Assembly (NCBI GenBank): GCA_027186245.1
Contig: CP114487.1
Location: 1,989,501-2,053,500 of the forward strand
Length of the DNA stretch: 64,000 nt
Reading direction: 5' to 3'
Source: Coriaria nepalensis
Taxonomy: Eukaryota; Streptophyta; Magnoliopsida; Cucurbitales; Coriariaceae
Under the pieces are notes generated by a model. That model did no database searches. It saw only the letters and a program-made list of their open reading frames with translations, and had not been told where the DNA came from. Shown here in pieces: positions 51,205-63,756 of this stretch. The stretch's first letter is position 1. Every line of letters begins with the position of its first letter. Made by a program: the position numbers and the translations under genes.

Positions 51205-53337
51205 ATGTCTCTTAGCTTGTATGCTCCTGGATTTTTTCACCATCCAAACAAACCAACTAGTGTAACAAGACCCAACTCCAACTTCACTGAACACTACTTT
51301 CCTCTGCTAGAAACCCGAAAAACATGGTCGAAATTGAGAGAAATTGAGCAACTACACGCCCAAATGATCATTACAGGCCATATTCAGCACCCACCATCAC
51401 TAATCAAGCTAATTTCTCAGGCCTTCTTGATAAACCCATCAGGTCCTGAATATGCAGTTTCACTCTTTGCTCGAACCGAACGCGCAAATGTTGTAATCTG
51501 GAACAATATTTTCAGAGGCTTTGTTAATCATAAAATGCCCAAAAGGGCACTTTTAGGTTACATTGAGATGCTACTGAGCTCAAGTAATGTCCCAGATAGA
51601 TTCACATTTCCTTCATTGCTTAAGGCTTGTGCCCAGTTATTTGAATTTAAGACTGGGACAGCCTTACATGGTCAAGTTATCAAGCTTGTACTTGATTCTG
51701 ATTTGTACATACTAACTTCATTAGTTAACTTATATGCATCTAAAGGGGATGTTTGCTCCTCTAGGCTGCTATTTGACAAAATGGGTAGTAAGAAAAACAA
51801 TGTGGTTTGGACTTGTATGATTAGTGGTTATGCTAAAAACCATTATCCCAAAGAAGCATTGATTTTGTATGATAGAATGGAGAGAGAAACGGAGTTGATT
51901 CCGGACGGAGTAACCATGGCAAGTCTTATATCAGCTTGCTCGGAATTAGGCGATTTGAAAAGTGGTAAGAGGCTTCATTTGCTTATTGGGGAAATGGGTA
52001 TGAGAATTTGTTCTGTTTTAGGAAGTGCTCTGATTGATATGTATGCAAATTGTGGAGAGATGGAGATTTCAAGGAAACTGTTTGATGAATTGCCTGAAAG
52101 AGATGTATATGCTTGGTCAGCTATGATTTTTGGGTATGTGAAAAACAATAGAAGTGTAGAGGGGTTAAAATTGTTTAGAGAAATGGTCGTTAATTATTCT
52201 CATCATTCGCCAAATGAAGTCACGATCCTTGCAGTGATTTCGGCTTGTGCTCAATTAGGGGATTTAGAATCAGGGAGATGGGTCCATGGATACATAAAGA
52301 TGAATCCAAATTATCGTTCTATGAATTTGCAGAATTCACTGATCGATATGTATTCAAAATGTGGAGAAATCAATACTGCTAGAGAAATGTTCAATCACAT
52401 GTCGCAAAGGGACTTGATAACATGGAATTCTATGATAAACGGTCTTGCTTTGCACGGTCTGGGGTTCGAAGCTTTGGCTTTGTTCGATCAAATGCAGAAG
52501 GCTGGTTTGAAGCCAGATGATATAACTTTTATTGGAGTAATATCTGCTTGTAGTCATGCCGGATTAATCGAAGAGGGTAGGCAGTATTTCAACAGCATGA
52601 AGGATATATACGGAATAAACCCAAAGTTGGAGCATTATGGGTGTATGGTCGACCTTCTATGTAGAGGTGGACTTTTGAAAGAAGCACGGAAATTTATCGG
52701 TGAAATGCACATGAAACCAAATGGTGCAATATGGGGGTCTATGCTTAATGGAGCAAGAGTATATAATGATATAGGATTAGGAGAGGAAGCAGCTAGAAAA
52801 CTGGTAAAACTCGAACCTGGAAATGATGGGGTCTATGTTTTGCTTTCTAACATTTATGCGAAGAGGAAAATGTGGGCTGAAGTGAGAAAGGTGAGAGAAC
52901 TGATGAATGCAAAAGGGATTTTGAAAAGGCCTGGTTTCAGTTCAATTGTTGTCAATGGGGTTTCTCATTCGTTTCTGGCCGGAGATTGCACTCACCCAGA
53001 AAGAGAGGAGGTTTTTACGATGCTAAGAGAAGTTTCTGGAAAGTTAAAAATGGCGGGTTATGTTCCAGAAACGTCGGAAGTGTTGTTGAATATAAATGAG
53101 GAGGATAAGGAAGTGTCGATTTCTCAACATAGCGAAAAGCTGGCACTATGTTATGGTTTACTGAGGTTAGAGGAAGGGACAAAGATTCTTATTATGAAGA
53201 ATCTTAGGATCTGCTCGGATTGTCATTCGGCCTTCAAACTAGTTTCGAAGATTTACCGACGGGATATAACAGTCCGGGATAGAAGCCGTTTCCACCATTT
53301 CCAAGACGGTTCCTGTTCCTGCAGGGACTATTGGTGA
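51205..53337 (+). CDS. Pentatricopeptide repeat protein, DYW subgroup
   Basis: Intronless 710-aa PLS-DYW protein, the class of organellar C-to-U RNA editing factors. PLS repeats run through residues about 50-560 (NVVIWNNIFRGFVN, NNVVWTCMISGYAKN, SALIDMYANCGEME, DVYAWSAMIFGYVKN, LITWNSMINGLALHGLG, DDITFIGVISACSHAGLI). An E/E+ region follows (RPGFSSIVVNGVSHSFLAGD), then a complete DYW deaminase-like domain with HSEKLA (HxE), CSDCH (zinc ligands) and the terminal SCSCRDYW. The first ATG after the poly-A tract is at 51205; an in-frame TTG further upstream is not a credible start. No frame breaks are seen. Confidence 0.94.
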   Translation: MSLSLYAPGFFHHPNKPTSVTRPNSNFTEHYFPLLETRKTWSKLREIEQLHAQMIITGHIQHPPSLIKLISQAFLINPSGPEYAVSLFARTERANVVIWNNIFRGFVNHKMPKRALLGYIEMLLSSSNVPDRFTFPSLLKACAQLFEFKTGTALHGQVIKLVLDSDLYILTSLVNLYASKGDVCSSRLLFDKMGSKKNNVVWTCMISGYAKNHYPKEALILYDRMERETELIPDGVTMASLISACSELGDLKSGKRLHLLIGEMGMRICSVLGSALIDMYANCGEMEISRKLFDELPERDVYAWSAMIFGYVKNNRSVEGLKLFREMVVNYSHHSPNEVTILAVISACAQLGDLESGRWVHGYIKMNPNYRSMNLQNSLIDMYSKCGEINTAREMFNHMSQRDLITWNSMINGLALHGLGFEALALFDQMQKAGLKPDDITFIGVISACSHAGLIEEGRQYFNSMKDIYGINPKLEHYGCMVDLLCRGGLLKEARKFIGEMHMKPNGAIWGSMLNGARVYNDIGLGEEAARKLVKLEPGNDGVYVLLSNIYAKRKMWAEVRKVRELMNAKGILKRPGFSSIVVNGVSHSFLAGDCTHPEREEVFTMLREVSGKLKMAGYVPETSEVLLNINEEDKEVSISQHSEKLALCYGLLRLEEGTKILIMKNLRICSDCHSAFKLVSKIYRRDITVRDRSRFHHFQDGSCSCRDYW

Positions 53338-53560
53338 ATTGTTTTTTTTTTTTTTTTTTTTTGACATGTTATGTCTGTACTGTAATAAATCAAACACTAT
53401 TTTAAGCAGCAAAGGAGATAAAAAAAAAAAAAAAAAAATTGGGTAAATAATGCAGTTTTTTATTTTTGAAATTTTGAGAAGCATTTATCCTTTATATGTG
53501 TTCGGTGATTATGTAAATCCATAAATTAACCTGTACTCTGGATTGAAGAGTTGAGGGTAT

Positions 53561-54044
53561 TCAGAGCTTGGCGATGGCACATGGAGGCAAATTGGATCTT
53601 GTAGGAAACTTAAGATCTTCCCATCCTTCATTGTTGACTTTAGAGAAGTACCGGTCAACCATGTCATCCGTGATAAGCTCCAATTTGGAAGGGGCCCACA
53701 GAAAAGATCCACCAGAAAACCAAGGAAACAATGAGCAACAAACTATAATCGCAAAATTACAGGGGAATTAATGTAACAGTTACACGTTGTCATAATGTAT
53801 CTCATACCTTTGGGTTCCTATCCTTGTCACATAGTATAGCTCTGCAACCCTGCGCCATTTAAAGGGTAAGGTTTTAGAACATCTAGAGAGAGTAAATATA
53901 AACTTAGGAAGAAGAAAGAAACTATGTGAGCTAGATGAAAACCTCTACAAAATCCTTGCTGACTTCTCCTCGAAGGACGTGACAAACCATTCTATAATTG
54001 CCAACAAGGCATTGGCCGACACCTCGAAGCCTTCCTTCTCTAAT
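53561..54044 (-). pseudogene. 3' relic of a 3-hydroxyisobutyryl-CoA hydrolase-like gene
   Basis: Three terminal exons are recognisable: 54044-53943 (IREGRLRGVGQCLVGNYRM, then VCHVLRGEVSKDFVE), 53849-53808 (GCRAILCDKDRNPK) and 53698-53561 (WAPSKLELITDDMVDRYFSK ... NLPPCAIAKL, stop). They match the C-terminus of plant HIBCH-like (CHY1 family) proteins of valine degradation and peroxisomal or mitochondrial beta-oxidation. The last exon lacks an AG directly before TGG (TTTTCTG instead). An AG about 20 bases upstream would keep the frame but add residues not expected in the family. No upstream exons are found on the minus strand beyond 54050, so most of the gene is missing. Confidence 0.8.
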
Positions 54045-55072
54045 CTAAACATAGTAAGAAGAGAGAGACGGAGGACACATTTTCTTCTTCTTCTTCTTCT
54101 CCTCCTTTTTATTTTTTTATTTTTTATTTTTTATTTTTTCTGTAAAATGGAAAAAGAAAAAAAAAAAAAAAAAAGAAACCTTCTCCACATTTTTTTTTTA
54201 ATTCTTTAATTTGTTTTTTCGTGAAAATATAATTTGACAAGAGAAAATTAGGCAAAATATAAAGTAAAATAAGAAAAACGGGAAGGAAGGGACAATCAAT
54301 CCTACACGTCGTTCACGCTGCGGGAGAATTTCCCTCCCTTTTAGGATTTAATGTCTAAGATTTAAAGTATAAGATCATGGATCTAAACTTTAATATTTAG
54401 AATTAAGCGTTTAAGGTTTGAGTTACCTAATCATCGAATCAATTTCCCTTATTTAGTTAATTATCACACATTCATTTTATTCTCCAAAATACAGAAATGA
54501 GAGGATTATTGATTATCGTAAGAGGAAGGCGGTAATGGATGAGATTAGTTAATTTTCACTGAAGGAGATATATTCTTTCCCTCTCAGTACTCTCACTTTC
54601 CTTCCTCTTCTCTCTGGTTTGCTATATAATGCGATTGAAGTTCTCTCCGGACAGCGCCGCCACACTTACCTCTCGCGGGAACCTTGAGTTTTCCTATCTC
54701 TCTGTGACTCCTGGTATACACAAGATCAGTTTCAACAGAGGAAAATATTGCCCATCTGGATTCTTCCCTTCTGTCTCCATTGTGTATCAGAGAATCACAG
54801 ACAAAGGAACGCTTCCATGTTCCTCTCTTCTGCTTTCTCCCTTCTCGTTTTCTACTTATCGTTGATGCTAGAAGTTGTCGAAAAGGATCGTGTTTTGGGA
54901 GAGACTCTTCTGCAACACAAGAATAAATCTCAATGTAGTATAACTATGCGACACGTAGTTACACTACATGGTATATTTCTAACTATCTATCTGCATGATA
55001 TATATTGATCAAGTCATTTTCTGATAGTTCAATTTTTAGAATAACGTTAACTTCATAGCATGTGTACGTGCA
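54045..55072. other. Spacer between HIBCH and HIPP relics
   Basis: T-rich and A-rich simple sequence at 54080-54200. From 54628 an ORF (MRLKFSPDSAATL...) with moderate GC content may be a decayed leader or exon, but I cannot assign it to a family. Confidence 0.45.
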
Positions 55073-55434
55073 GGTATACACACTCTGAAAACTGACGTTA
55101 AAGCACAAGCTTAACTGTAGAAGGAACTATTGAATCAGATAAACTAGTGTCATACTTGAGGAAGAAAGTGCACAAGCAAGTAGAGATAATATCGGAGTAG
55201 AAGAAGGAAGAAAAGAAGAAGAAAGGTGAATCAAAGGGAGAAGAAAAAGAAAGAGAAGGAGAAAGGAATAGTAATATCAGAATCATCAACCACAAAGATT
55301 GTAGAAGCTAAAGAAAGAGGTAAAGATGGTCGAGGTTAAAAGTAAAGACAGCAATGCTCCATATTTTATTCCCTATGTCTATGCTCCTCAACTCTTTAGT
55401 GATGAAAATCCAAATGCTTGTTATATCATGTAGC
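55073..55434 (+). pseudogene. HIPP metallochaperone 3' relic (second HMA domain and CaaX end)
   Basis: After an acceptor-like TGCAG the frame reads GIHTLKTDVKAQ, then shifts to LTVEGTIESDKLVSYLRKK and VHKQVEIISE, followed by a TAG stop. A lysine/glutamate-rich linker follows, and after another break VEVKSKDSNAPYFIPYVYAP and QLFSDENPNACYIM with a stop. This is the usual end of heavy-metal-associated isoprenylated plant proteins; CYIM fits a CaaX prenylation box. The first HMA domain and CxxC metal site are not found upstream. At least one frameshift and one stop make it non-functional as read. Confidence 0.85.
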
Positions 55435-55547
55435 ACTTGTATATATATATATATATATATGGCAAGAAAGTAAGACCTAATACGCATATAGCCAGAAGCT
55501 AGATTTTATACACTTAATCAACATATTATATGATGATGATCAGAGGA

Positions 55548-56320
55548 GGCGGAGCCAAGATTCAATTTCAGTGGGGGCTAAATTAAAGTGTTCTTAATTG
55601 GGGTGTGAGGGGTGAAACCCCATGATATAATAAACGTCTATTGTCATAGTTTTTTATATTTAAATGTATATTTAGATCAAAATTTTCAAATTCAATGAAC
55701 AACCAGAACAATCTATAAGCATCAGTATAATCACGAAAAACTTAGGGGTTTGTATTTTTCTTTAGGGCAATAAATACAAGTGAGATTTAAAATGAAAAAA
55801 AAATAAAAATTAAGATTATACAAATAAAAATAAAAGTTATTTCCGACCGACGAGGAAGATCAAATTCGGTGGCAATGTAGGGGTTGGTGAGGTGGTGGGG
55901 GAGGGATACTGTATTGATGAAAAAATAATTAAAATTAATGAAGTGGGTTAAAAAGTATGATAATAAAATTTTGGTGACAAAAATATAAAAAATAAATAAT
56001 CTGAAGTTTTTTAAAAATTTAAAAGACATGGGTGCAAATCTTACTATTTTTTTAGTTTAAGAAGTATTTTTTTTTTAAATATTATAGTTTAAAGGAGTCT
56101 TTCAAATAAGATAGTAATTTGAGGGTGTTAAATCTAATTAAGCCAAAAAAAAATTTGCTTTAACTTTAAAGGTTTAAAAATTATGAATATCTCTAAAATA
56201 ATTGAAAGATTTTAGTTTTAGCCTCAAAGTTTTAATATTTACCAAAAATACCCTTAATATATATATTTTTTTTTTCAGAAAAGCCTGTGGGGGCCCCAGA
56301 AGCCCCCACGTGGCTCCGCC
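55548..56320. mobile_element. TIR element ended by GGCGGAGCCA
   Basis: GGCGGAGCCA at 55548 is mirrored by TGGCTCCGCC ending at 56320. Both ends continue with a GTGGGGGCT motif in the same orientation relative to the end (CAGTGGGGGCTAAATT left; CACGTGGGGGCTTCTGG as right-end complement). The interior is AT-rich and non-coding. The ends are of a sort I recognise as widespread in plant genomes, but I cannot name the superfamily. I found no convincing target-site duplication. Confidence 0.65.
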
Positions 56321-56433
56321 ATTGGTGATATTTATGTATGCCTATATATTTGTATGAAAGTGAATCTATATTATGCACAAAAAATTGCTCACAAAAATAA
56401 TCCAAACAAATTAACATAATTAACACATGAAGA

Positions 56434-56700
56434 CACTACTAGAAACCAAGTATTTTCCGGCAAGAAAATTCACAGCGAAAGTGAAAATGTCGCTACAAAA
56501 TATACTTTTTTTCCGGCCACAATATCTCGCACAAAAACATAGCCGGCTAGTCTTGCAAGAAGATGGGATGAGGCTAGTTAAATACATCATACCAATTTCG
56601 AATCATGTGATTGCGTTGTATACATATGAGTTTGATATAAGAAAAAACACAAGGGAGATGGCCGTGCTTAGAACCCTAGGAACAAGTAGCTAGCTAGACA
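56434..56700. mobile_element. CACTA-like transposon terminus (single end)
   Basis: CACTACTAGAAA at 56434-56445 is a typical CACTA (En/Spm) terminal sequence, followed by CCGGCAAGAAAATT...GGCCACAATAT sub-terminal DNA. The opposite end (TTTCTAGTAGTG) was not seen nearby, so this may be a truncated copy. The 88-aa frame at 56427-56693 runs through it and is not recognisable. Confidence 0.45.
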
Positions 56701-57585
56701 TGCTCCAAACGTGAGTACATTAATTGCATGCATATTGTTCCAGAAACCATTTGGAGATTATAAACTTTCAAGCATACAAAGCTAAAGGAAAATTAAATAA
56801 TCAATTGCTTTGATTAGTATAAAAAATAAAAAATAAAAAAAAAAGCAAAGAACTTTCAAATGAAAGAAGGGGCTGACAGCAAAAGCACATACAATATGAT
56901 TTCTGGCCCCTTCACACCCCCATGAAAGAAGACGAAAACCAAAGCCAATACATACTTATTTTTCATGTATCATTTCCATTTAAATAATCAAATTCATAAT
57001 TAGTACCCTAGTTTCTGAAAGTGAATATTAGTTCTTATAAAAATATATACATACAGTATGTGTGCGTGTGTTTGGCTTAGGATAACTTATAAAAAATTAG
57101 TTCCAACGACTGTCCCATTGGGTTTTTTTTATACGGTTCTAGCAAATAAATCTACGTAAAAAAAGTTAGTCTAAAATACTAAATCTTGTTCTTGGGATTA
57201 TTAATTTGTCACCAGAGATATAAATATGTGTGTGTGCTTTATTTGATCGTATATAGTTTGAGCAAGTTAAGCAAATTACTAAGACCGATTGATGATTAAG
57301 AGAATCAATTCTCAACCGACTTTTGAATTGAAATGAAGATGGAATTGGATTTCTAGCAAACTCAACGTTAAAGTTGTCATCACTCTTGCAAATCAGAAAA
57401 CAAAGTTACAAACGGACCGAACAGACAAGAGTTTTTTTTTTTTTTTTTTTTTTTAAATGTTTGATTGTACAAATAAAGAAAGAAGAAGGCAACATTAATT
57501 AATCCGAAAAAAAAAAAAAAAAAAGGATGAACCCTAACCTTAATTTTATGACCACCAATCGACGGAAGTAACGAACTCAATTAGG

Positions 57586-58401
57586 TCAATAAGAAGACCG
57601 CCCCGTTGAATTTCCAACCCACCCATCTATGGGTAATTGATTCTGATTCGGCATGTTCAAAGGCAGATTAAAGAACGGCAACCCCGAATTCGACGGGTCC
57701 GAGAACTGATTATTACCACCACTTCCATCTCCGCCACCGGATTGCTGCATAGTAGGCTCCTCTTCATCAAGCGGTAACCTCTCGTACGCTACGTTAGTAA
57801 ACGATGATGCCATAACAATTACCGGTCCAGAAGCAATTAAAGCACCCACAACATTTCCCCCGACAACTTGACCTTGTCCCCCTGCCAAAAAAATAGTCAA
57901 ACTTGTAGCACCGGGCGGAGCTGGGGGCGGCAAAAATGATCCCGACAAAGACAATATCTCGAACCGCCCATGAAGTGTCACCACCGCGCCTGCTGCAGCC
58001 GGTTGTCTTAAACTAACATTTGTGACGGTCCCACTCCCGCTCAGGATACAGATCCCACGTTGACGCTTTCTGGCGTAAGTAGCCACCGATTCAAACACGT
58101 CGCAACCGCTGCTAATCTCAAGGATATGAGCTCGTAAAGTGTTTGCGCTTTCACGCGTTATGATGACCGGAGGTTTCGGTTTGTTTTTGGAGCCAGGGGG
58201 CCGGCCTCTAGGCCGACGGGCCACAAGGTCACCCGAGCCAGAGTTGTGGTGGCCCGCGGTTTCGTCGTGGTCAGCTTCCGAGTAGTGGTTGTGATCGGTT
58301 CCATCATCGGAGTGATCGGATGGTCGTTGGAGGTGGAGATCAGGGCGGGTTTGGAGTTGATGAACAAAGCGAGAAGCTGAGCCTAGGTCTAAGCCAGCCA
58401 T
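57586..58401 (-). CDS. AT-hook motif nuclear-localized protein (AHL, clade A)
   Basis: Intronless DNA-binding protein of 271 aa from the ATG at 58401 ([16 protein letters not shown], the usual family start); an in-frame ATG at 58413 would add four residues. It has a histidine/aspartate-rich N-terminal region and a type-I AT-hook [17 protein letters not shown] (about residues 62-78) that binds the minor groove of AT-rich DNA. The PPC/DUF296 domain follows, with [20 protein letters not shown] and [16 protein letters not shown], which mediates trimerisation and partner binding. A glycine/asparagine-rich tail ends the protein. Single-exon structure fits clade A (AHL15-29 type), known to regulate growth and flowering through chromatin. 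The long upstream AT-rich region contains its promoter. Confidence 0.95.
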   Translation of the reverse strand: MAGLDLGSASRFVHQLQTRPDLHLQRPSDHSDDGTDHNHYSEADHDETAGHHNSGSGDLVARRPRGRPPGSKNKPKPPVIITRESANTLRAHILEISSGCDVFESVATYARKRQRGICILSGSGTVTNVSLRQPAAAGAVVTLHGRFEILSLSGSFLPPPAPPGATSLTIFLAGGQGQVVGGNVVGALIASGPVIVMASSFTNVAYERLPLDEEEPTMQQSGGGDGSGGNNQFSDPSNSGLPFFNLPLNMPNQNQLPIDGWVGNSTGRSSY

Positions 58402-58413
58402 ATACACACCCAC

Positions 58414-59795
58414 AAGAGAAATTAAACAAGCCTAAAAAAGAGCAAGTACAGGAAAATTAACGAAATAAAAATATAGAAGAATTATTTTTAAAATAAAATT
58501 TAGGAAAAATATTATTTAGAAATTGAAAGGAAAGATCGAAGAGGAAGGAAAGGGAGGAGAAGAGGGAAGGGAGGAAGAGAAATAAAGTTGCAAGGGCAGG
58601 TGTTCACTCCCTAAACAAGAAAAAAAAAACAAAAAAAAAAACAAAAACAAAAAAAAAAACTTTATATTTAATAATATGATTAAAAAAAAAAAGAGATATA
58701 GTATTTAAATAACACTTATCTCGAAAAATAAAAAAATAAAAAAAAAATAAAAATTTGGGATTGAACAGCTCAAGAGCTCATATAAACTCCAGTCTAGGAG
58801 CGAGGGTTTTTTTTTTTTTTTTTTTTTTTTAATTTTCCGAAGACTTTTAGAAAACATTATATTAATATTAAATTCAAAATTTTTAATTATGTTTGAATGG
58901 TTTAGTTAGAAACATTTTATTTTTCAACTTGTCTGAAGAGTTGAAGTTGTTTATCCAACCTCTCTGACAGCAATTAGCTGCAAGGTTAGTGTAAGTGTTT
59001 CATGAAGACAATTAGATGATGATAGACATGTTCAATGTTTTACCAAAGGGATCTTCGATGGTTCCATTGAAGAATCTCATTTGATACTATCATTTAGACG
59101 TAGAATATATTCTCACATGTGAAAAATATATGTAAAAATCAAGATTTTCATTCATTTTTATCCCTAAATTAATCAACAGTAAGATGAGTAATTTATTTTT
59201 ATTATATATATAATAAAATATTATTAAATTAATAATTTAATTTAAATAATATTTTTTTATTAATCCCGATTTAAAAATAATAATTGCTAAATTTATAAAG
59301 TAATATATTTTCATATAATATAAATTAATAATTTCTTAAAATATAATATTTATGATTCAATCATGATGTCTTATTAAATATATAATTTAATTATTGATTT
59401 TTTTTTTCTCGACAAACTTCTATTTCATTTTAAAAAATCAATGTACGGTTTCAAAAATCGATGCACTTGGATGTTTATAGAAAAAATTATGTTTAATTTA
59501 TCATAATATATTTTTAGTTATGAATATGAGAAAATCAACATATTAAAATAATTGCGATAAATATGAACTTTTATTTTATACTTACTAAACTAAATTTCAT
59601 ATTTAATTTATTTCTATATAGATAATAAATTAAAAATACCTCGATAAATTATTAATTTATTAAAAACTTAATATTTCGTTATATTATTATAATAAATTTG
59701 TCTAAATATTATGAACTTATCTAAATATTTCGTTTTATTTTATTATATTTTATTATATTTTATTTTATTTTTTGGCCTCAAGAAATAAGAATAAC

Positions 59796-59847
<52 letters not shown>

Positions 59848-59920
59848 GTCGAACATGAACGTTTTTTCTGCAACGATAACATGATTTGAAGACAATAGAA
59901 CATGTGTTTCTTCGAATTTG

Positions 59921-59951
<31 letters not shown>

Positions 59952-62900
59952 ATATCCTGCCCTTTCAATCTTATCTATTACATTGAGATTGAGTTCAAGG
60001 TCATGAAACCTTTTAGGATTGATTACATATTAAGTATCCGATAAGAAATAATGGCGACAGAGATGGTACCTTAAAAGATGACAAAGCAGCCATTAACTAT
60101 GTTTGATGAAGAATAAGGTTTGCTGATTATGTTTTAACTTATTAGACCATTTATATATTGAATACTTAATGGTTTAAAACCGGTTTAAGGATATATGCTC
60201 ATGGCTATAGATCATTAGCTTTTGGAAAAGGTGGACAAAAAAGGAGAGATGAGAGGGAAAAGGAAAATATTTATTAATTAGTTAATGAATAGTATTAATC
60301 AAGAAGATTAGGTTAAATAGCCTTAAGAATCCTTTTTATACCGTAGGTAACCTTTTTTGATATGGTTCTAGCCCCGTAGTTAAGAGACACGACCCTTGAA
60401 CTTGAAGTAAATGAAGCTAATATTACCACATCATTAGAGCTTTATTAGTGAAAAAATTAAACTAAATTATACTTAATTGAGCATATCGATAGCTTAACGA
60501 GGTAGCTCAAAGCTGGTGATCAAAGAATATGATATCGTAGAAGGTCATTAAAAATTTTCTACTCATCGATTGTCTGACTAAATAAACGAAAGTTGAATCC
60601 AAAATTTCAACTCACGTGGAAGAAGAAGAAGGTTTAAAAGAACTTGGTTGTTTTTTTTGTTGCCAAACTAGATCTTACTTGGTTGAGCAATCTAATAAGT
60701 GGGAATATTTTAAACCTTAATTTAATCTTAATTAACTACTCAATAACCATAACTATATCTTAGCATTATATACTACCTAAGATTAAAATAGTCACTAATG
60801 ATGAGGCCAGTTTCCCATAATAGCTACACAAAATTGTGTAAGAGTTACTGTGAAGTGATGAACATAACTACAGCCATCATACTTGACCATACCCTTTACT
60901 AGTTTTCAATGATGAATTTAGGAGGAATGCCATAAGAAAACAAGTTCCATTAGTAAAACGTATTCCATCTTAATCTCGAGGGTTTCAGATAAGTAAAAAA
61001 AAAAAAAAAAAAAAAAAAAAGAAGATTAAAGCAGTGTTTTCAAACCAATCAATCAATTTAACTATTTAGTAATAAATTATTACTAATCAGACTTTATATT
61101 AAATTTAAAAAGTCCGACTAATCTGACGACACGTTTAAGAAAAATTACAGTGATCCAATTAGCTACTTAAAACTGTTAAGATCAACATGTTATAGAGCTA
61201 ATAGTAATAATTTATTATAAATAAATAGTACCTCAACTTGTTATAAAATAACAATTTATTTGACAAAAGCAATAATGATAATTATAATATGTATGGAATA
61301 GGAATAATAATCTCTCTATCCTGATGATGCTCTTTACTTGTTACTACTCTTCTAGCTTGGTTCTATTAGAAAGTAGATTCCACAGTGCTCTAGGATTGAC
61401 CAACGATTACTAAGAGAGAAAATAAAATATAGTTTATATATTTGTTTATATTTTATAAAAAATATATAATATAAGTTTTTAATTAATTGGATATAAATAT
61501 TATAAATAAACAAAAATAATAGCTTAATAAATTAATAATTAGTTCTAAACAAAAGGATTTTAATCTATTCATCCATATCCGATTAGATTTAAGGCATTAA
61601 AAAACATAATCATTCTTGATTGATTCTCTAATCTCTATATATATAATATAATAATAATATTTCGTGTACTAAAAATTGGAGCCCAAAATGACTTGGTGAA
61701 AAGTCTGTCGTTTCCGTAATTAAAATAATCTAAACTTTCATCGGTTATATCAACAACGATAACATCGTCGACCAATCCAAAACCTTTATTACCGGACACA
61801 AGAAAAGTAATTAACTCTGTCTAATCTTGATGTTTAAATCCGTGGTCCCCACCACGTTTAGGCTTTGCTGATCACTGTTTTTTGTTAATATATATATAAT
61901 ATAATAAATCTAATCCATTAATTAATTAAGATGTCATAAGGTTTAGCGATTAGTTAATGTTTTCTTGTATCTTGCTATAGCTAGCTTGCTTTCCGACGCG
62001 CATTTTAAGCAAGCTTTTATTTATTTATTTATTTATTTAAATATATTTTTAAAAAAGGCAATAGTATTCAACTTGCTTTAAACCCCCACCTTGAGTTTCA
62101 CATTTTATTATTAAAATTAATTTTAATATATATATATATATTTTTCCTTTACGATTTGACTTTCGATCTGTTTTGTTATTACTTTGAATCAATGCTTTTT
62201 ATATGATCAAATAAACAGAGAAAAACTGATCATTGTAACGTTGTTGTATTAACTTGATATTTTGCGGTATTGATAATCTATCATATCCGATATTTATATT
62301 CAATATTTGTATTAATATCATAAAATAGAATGATACAAATATGTTATAAAGAAGATTGATACGAATATGTGTGGATTATTTAATATCGTAATGTTTCAAC
62401 TCGAACAATCATGTTATAGTTTAACCGAACTAAGTAATATTAATAGTTTTAAAGCAACGTAAATAATTATACCCTAAAAAACATGTAAATTGACAACATG
62501 TTTAGCAATCGGTTTAGTGGGCTAATCTTATTATAACCATAAAACTTGATCCTAGGAAGAAGTTTGTCTAAATAAATTAATATGTAAGAAGAGCTTCTTG
62601 TTTCAGAGAGTTCGTGTTTGTTACTTTGACATGTCTCAAACCATCCAATACCAAAAAAAAAAAAAAAAAACTACAATCGTTGCTATAAATAAATAATGAA
62701 ATGAAATTCCTCAACTTTAGGAAGATTCAATTGAAGCATTTTAGGAAATGATAAGGTTGTAATAAACTAATTCGTTACATGATCTGTTTGAGCAATCATT
62801 TAGTAAATTATGAGTGAGAATAATCATTTAGTAATCATTTAGCAATCATTTAGTAAATTATTTTTGTCCTTGTCAGCAAAAAGGCCAAGCTAATTAATTA

Positions 62901-63719
62901 ACCCAAGATAACTAAAATAAAAATAAAAAATAAAATAAAATAAAAAATAAAATAAAAAATAAAATAAAAAATGAAATAGAGATGTTTAATATCTTTGTGA
63001 TTGTAAATATATATATATATATATGCATATATGTTGATTAAGGAAGATCTAAAAGTGAGATTTTGATTTATCAGCTTACCTGTTTCAACTCTAGATCTCT
63101 TCTCAATTGATGAAGTGCAGTGTAGTAATTGGAACTAGGGTGATTAAGCCCATTCGACAACTTGGGCTCAAAGTTAGCTTTAGTTAGATCAATGGAGTTT
63201 GTTCTGTTCTATCTAATGGCCCAATTTTATAGTGAACTCCATTAGCATCCAACAAGATCTTTCCCAAATCAGATGTTACCGTCAGACATTTATATATACC
63301 TTAATACAGTGGAGATTTGAATTTATGCTCAATACCCTCTTGTTATTTTCTTCATATTGTATATATCATGAATTTTTTAATTTAAATTCATTTACATAAG
63401 ATTATAATAAATCTTATCAAGCAAAACTTATGATACGATTAAAAAAAAATTAACATAAATAATTATTTCATATTTTTATTTTCATTAATATAATATTTTT
63501 ATATCTATCATAAATTTTCAAATTTAAATTCATTTATATAAGATTATACTGATTATCAATATAAAAATTATGATAACATTTAATTAAAATATTAAATTTA
63601 TTATAAAAAGATGATATTTTAAGAAATTATCTTTAAAAATTTAGAGGTAAAATTATCACATGACATATTATAAAAAATTGAAAATACATATATAATATAA
63701 ATTTATATCTAAACTCAAC

Positions 63720-63756
<37 letters not shown>

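Larger units (their letters stand above)
55435..57585. other. Repeat-rich region upstream of AHL's 3' end
   Basis: Includes a TA microsatellite (55441-55460), a GGCGGAGCC-ended element (55548-56320), a CACTA-like terminus (56434 on) and poly-T/poly-A runs at 57431 and 57507. The 3' flank of AHL lies at its end. No gene is seen. Confidence 0.5.

Noticed and set aside
56232..56426. ORF containing WRSHVGASGAPTGF
   Set aside because: Translation of the GGCGGAGCC element's terminal repeat, not a gene.
59765..59968. Leucine-run ORF
   Set aside because: Translation of the (TAA)n microsatellite on the opposite strand.
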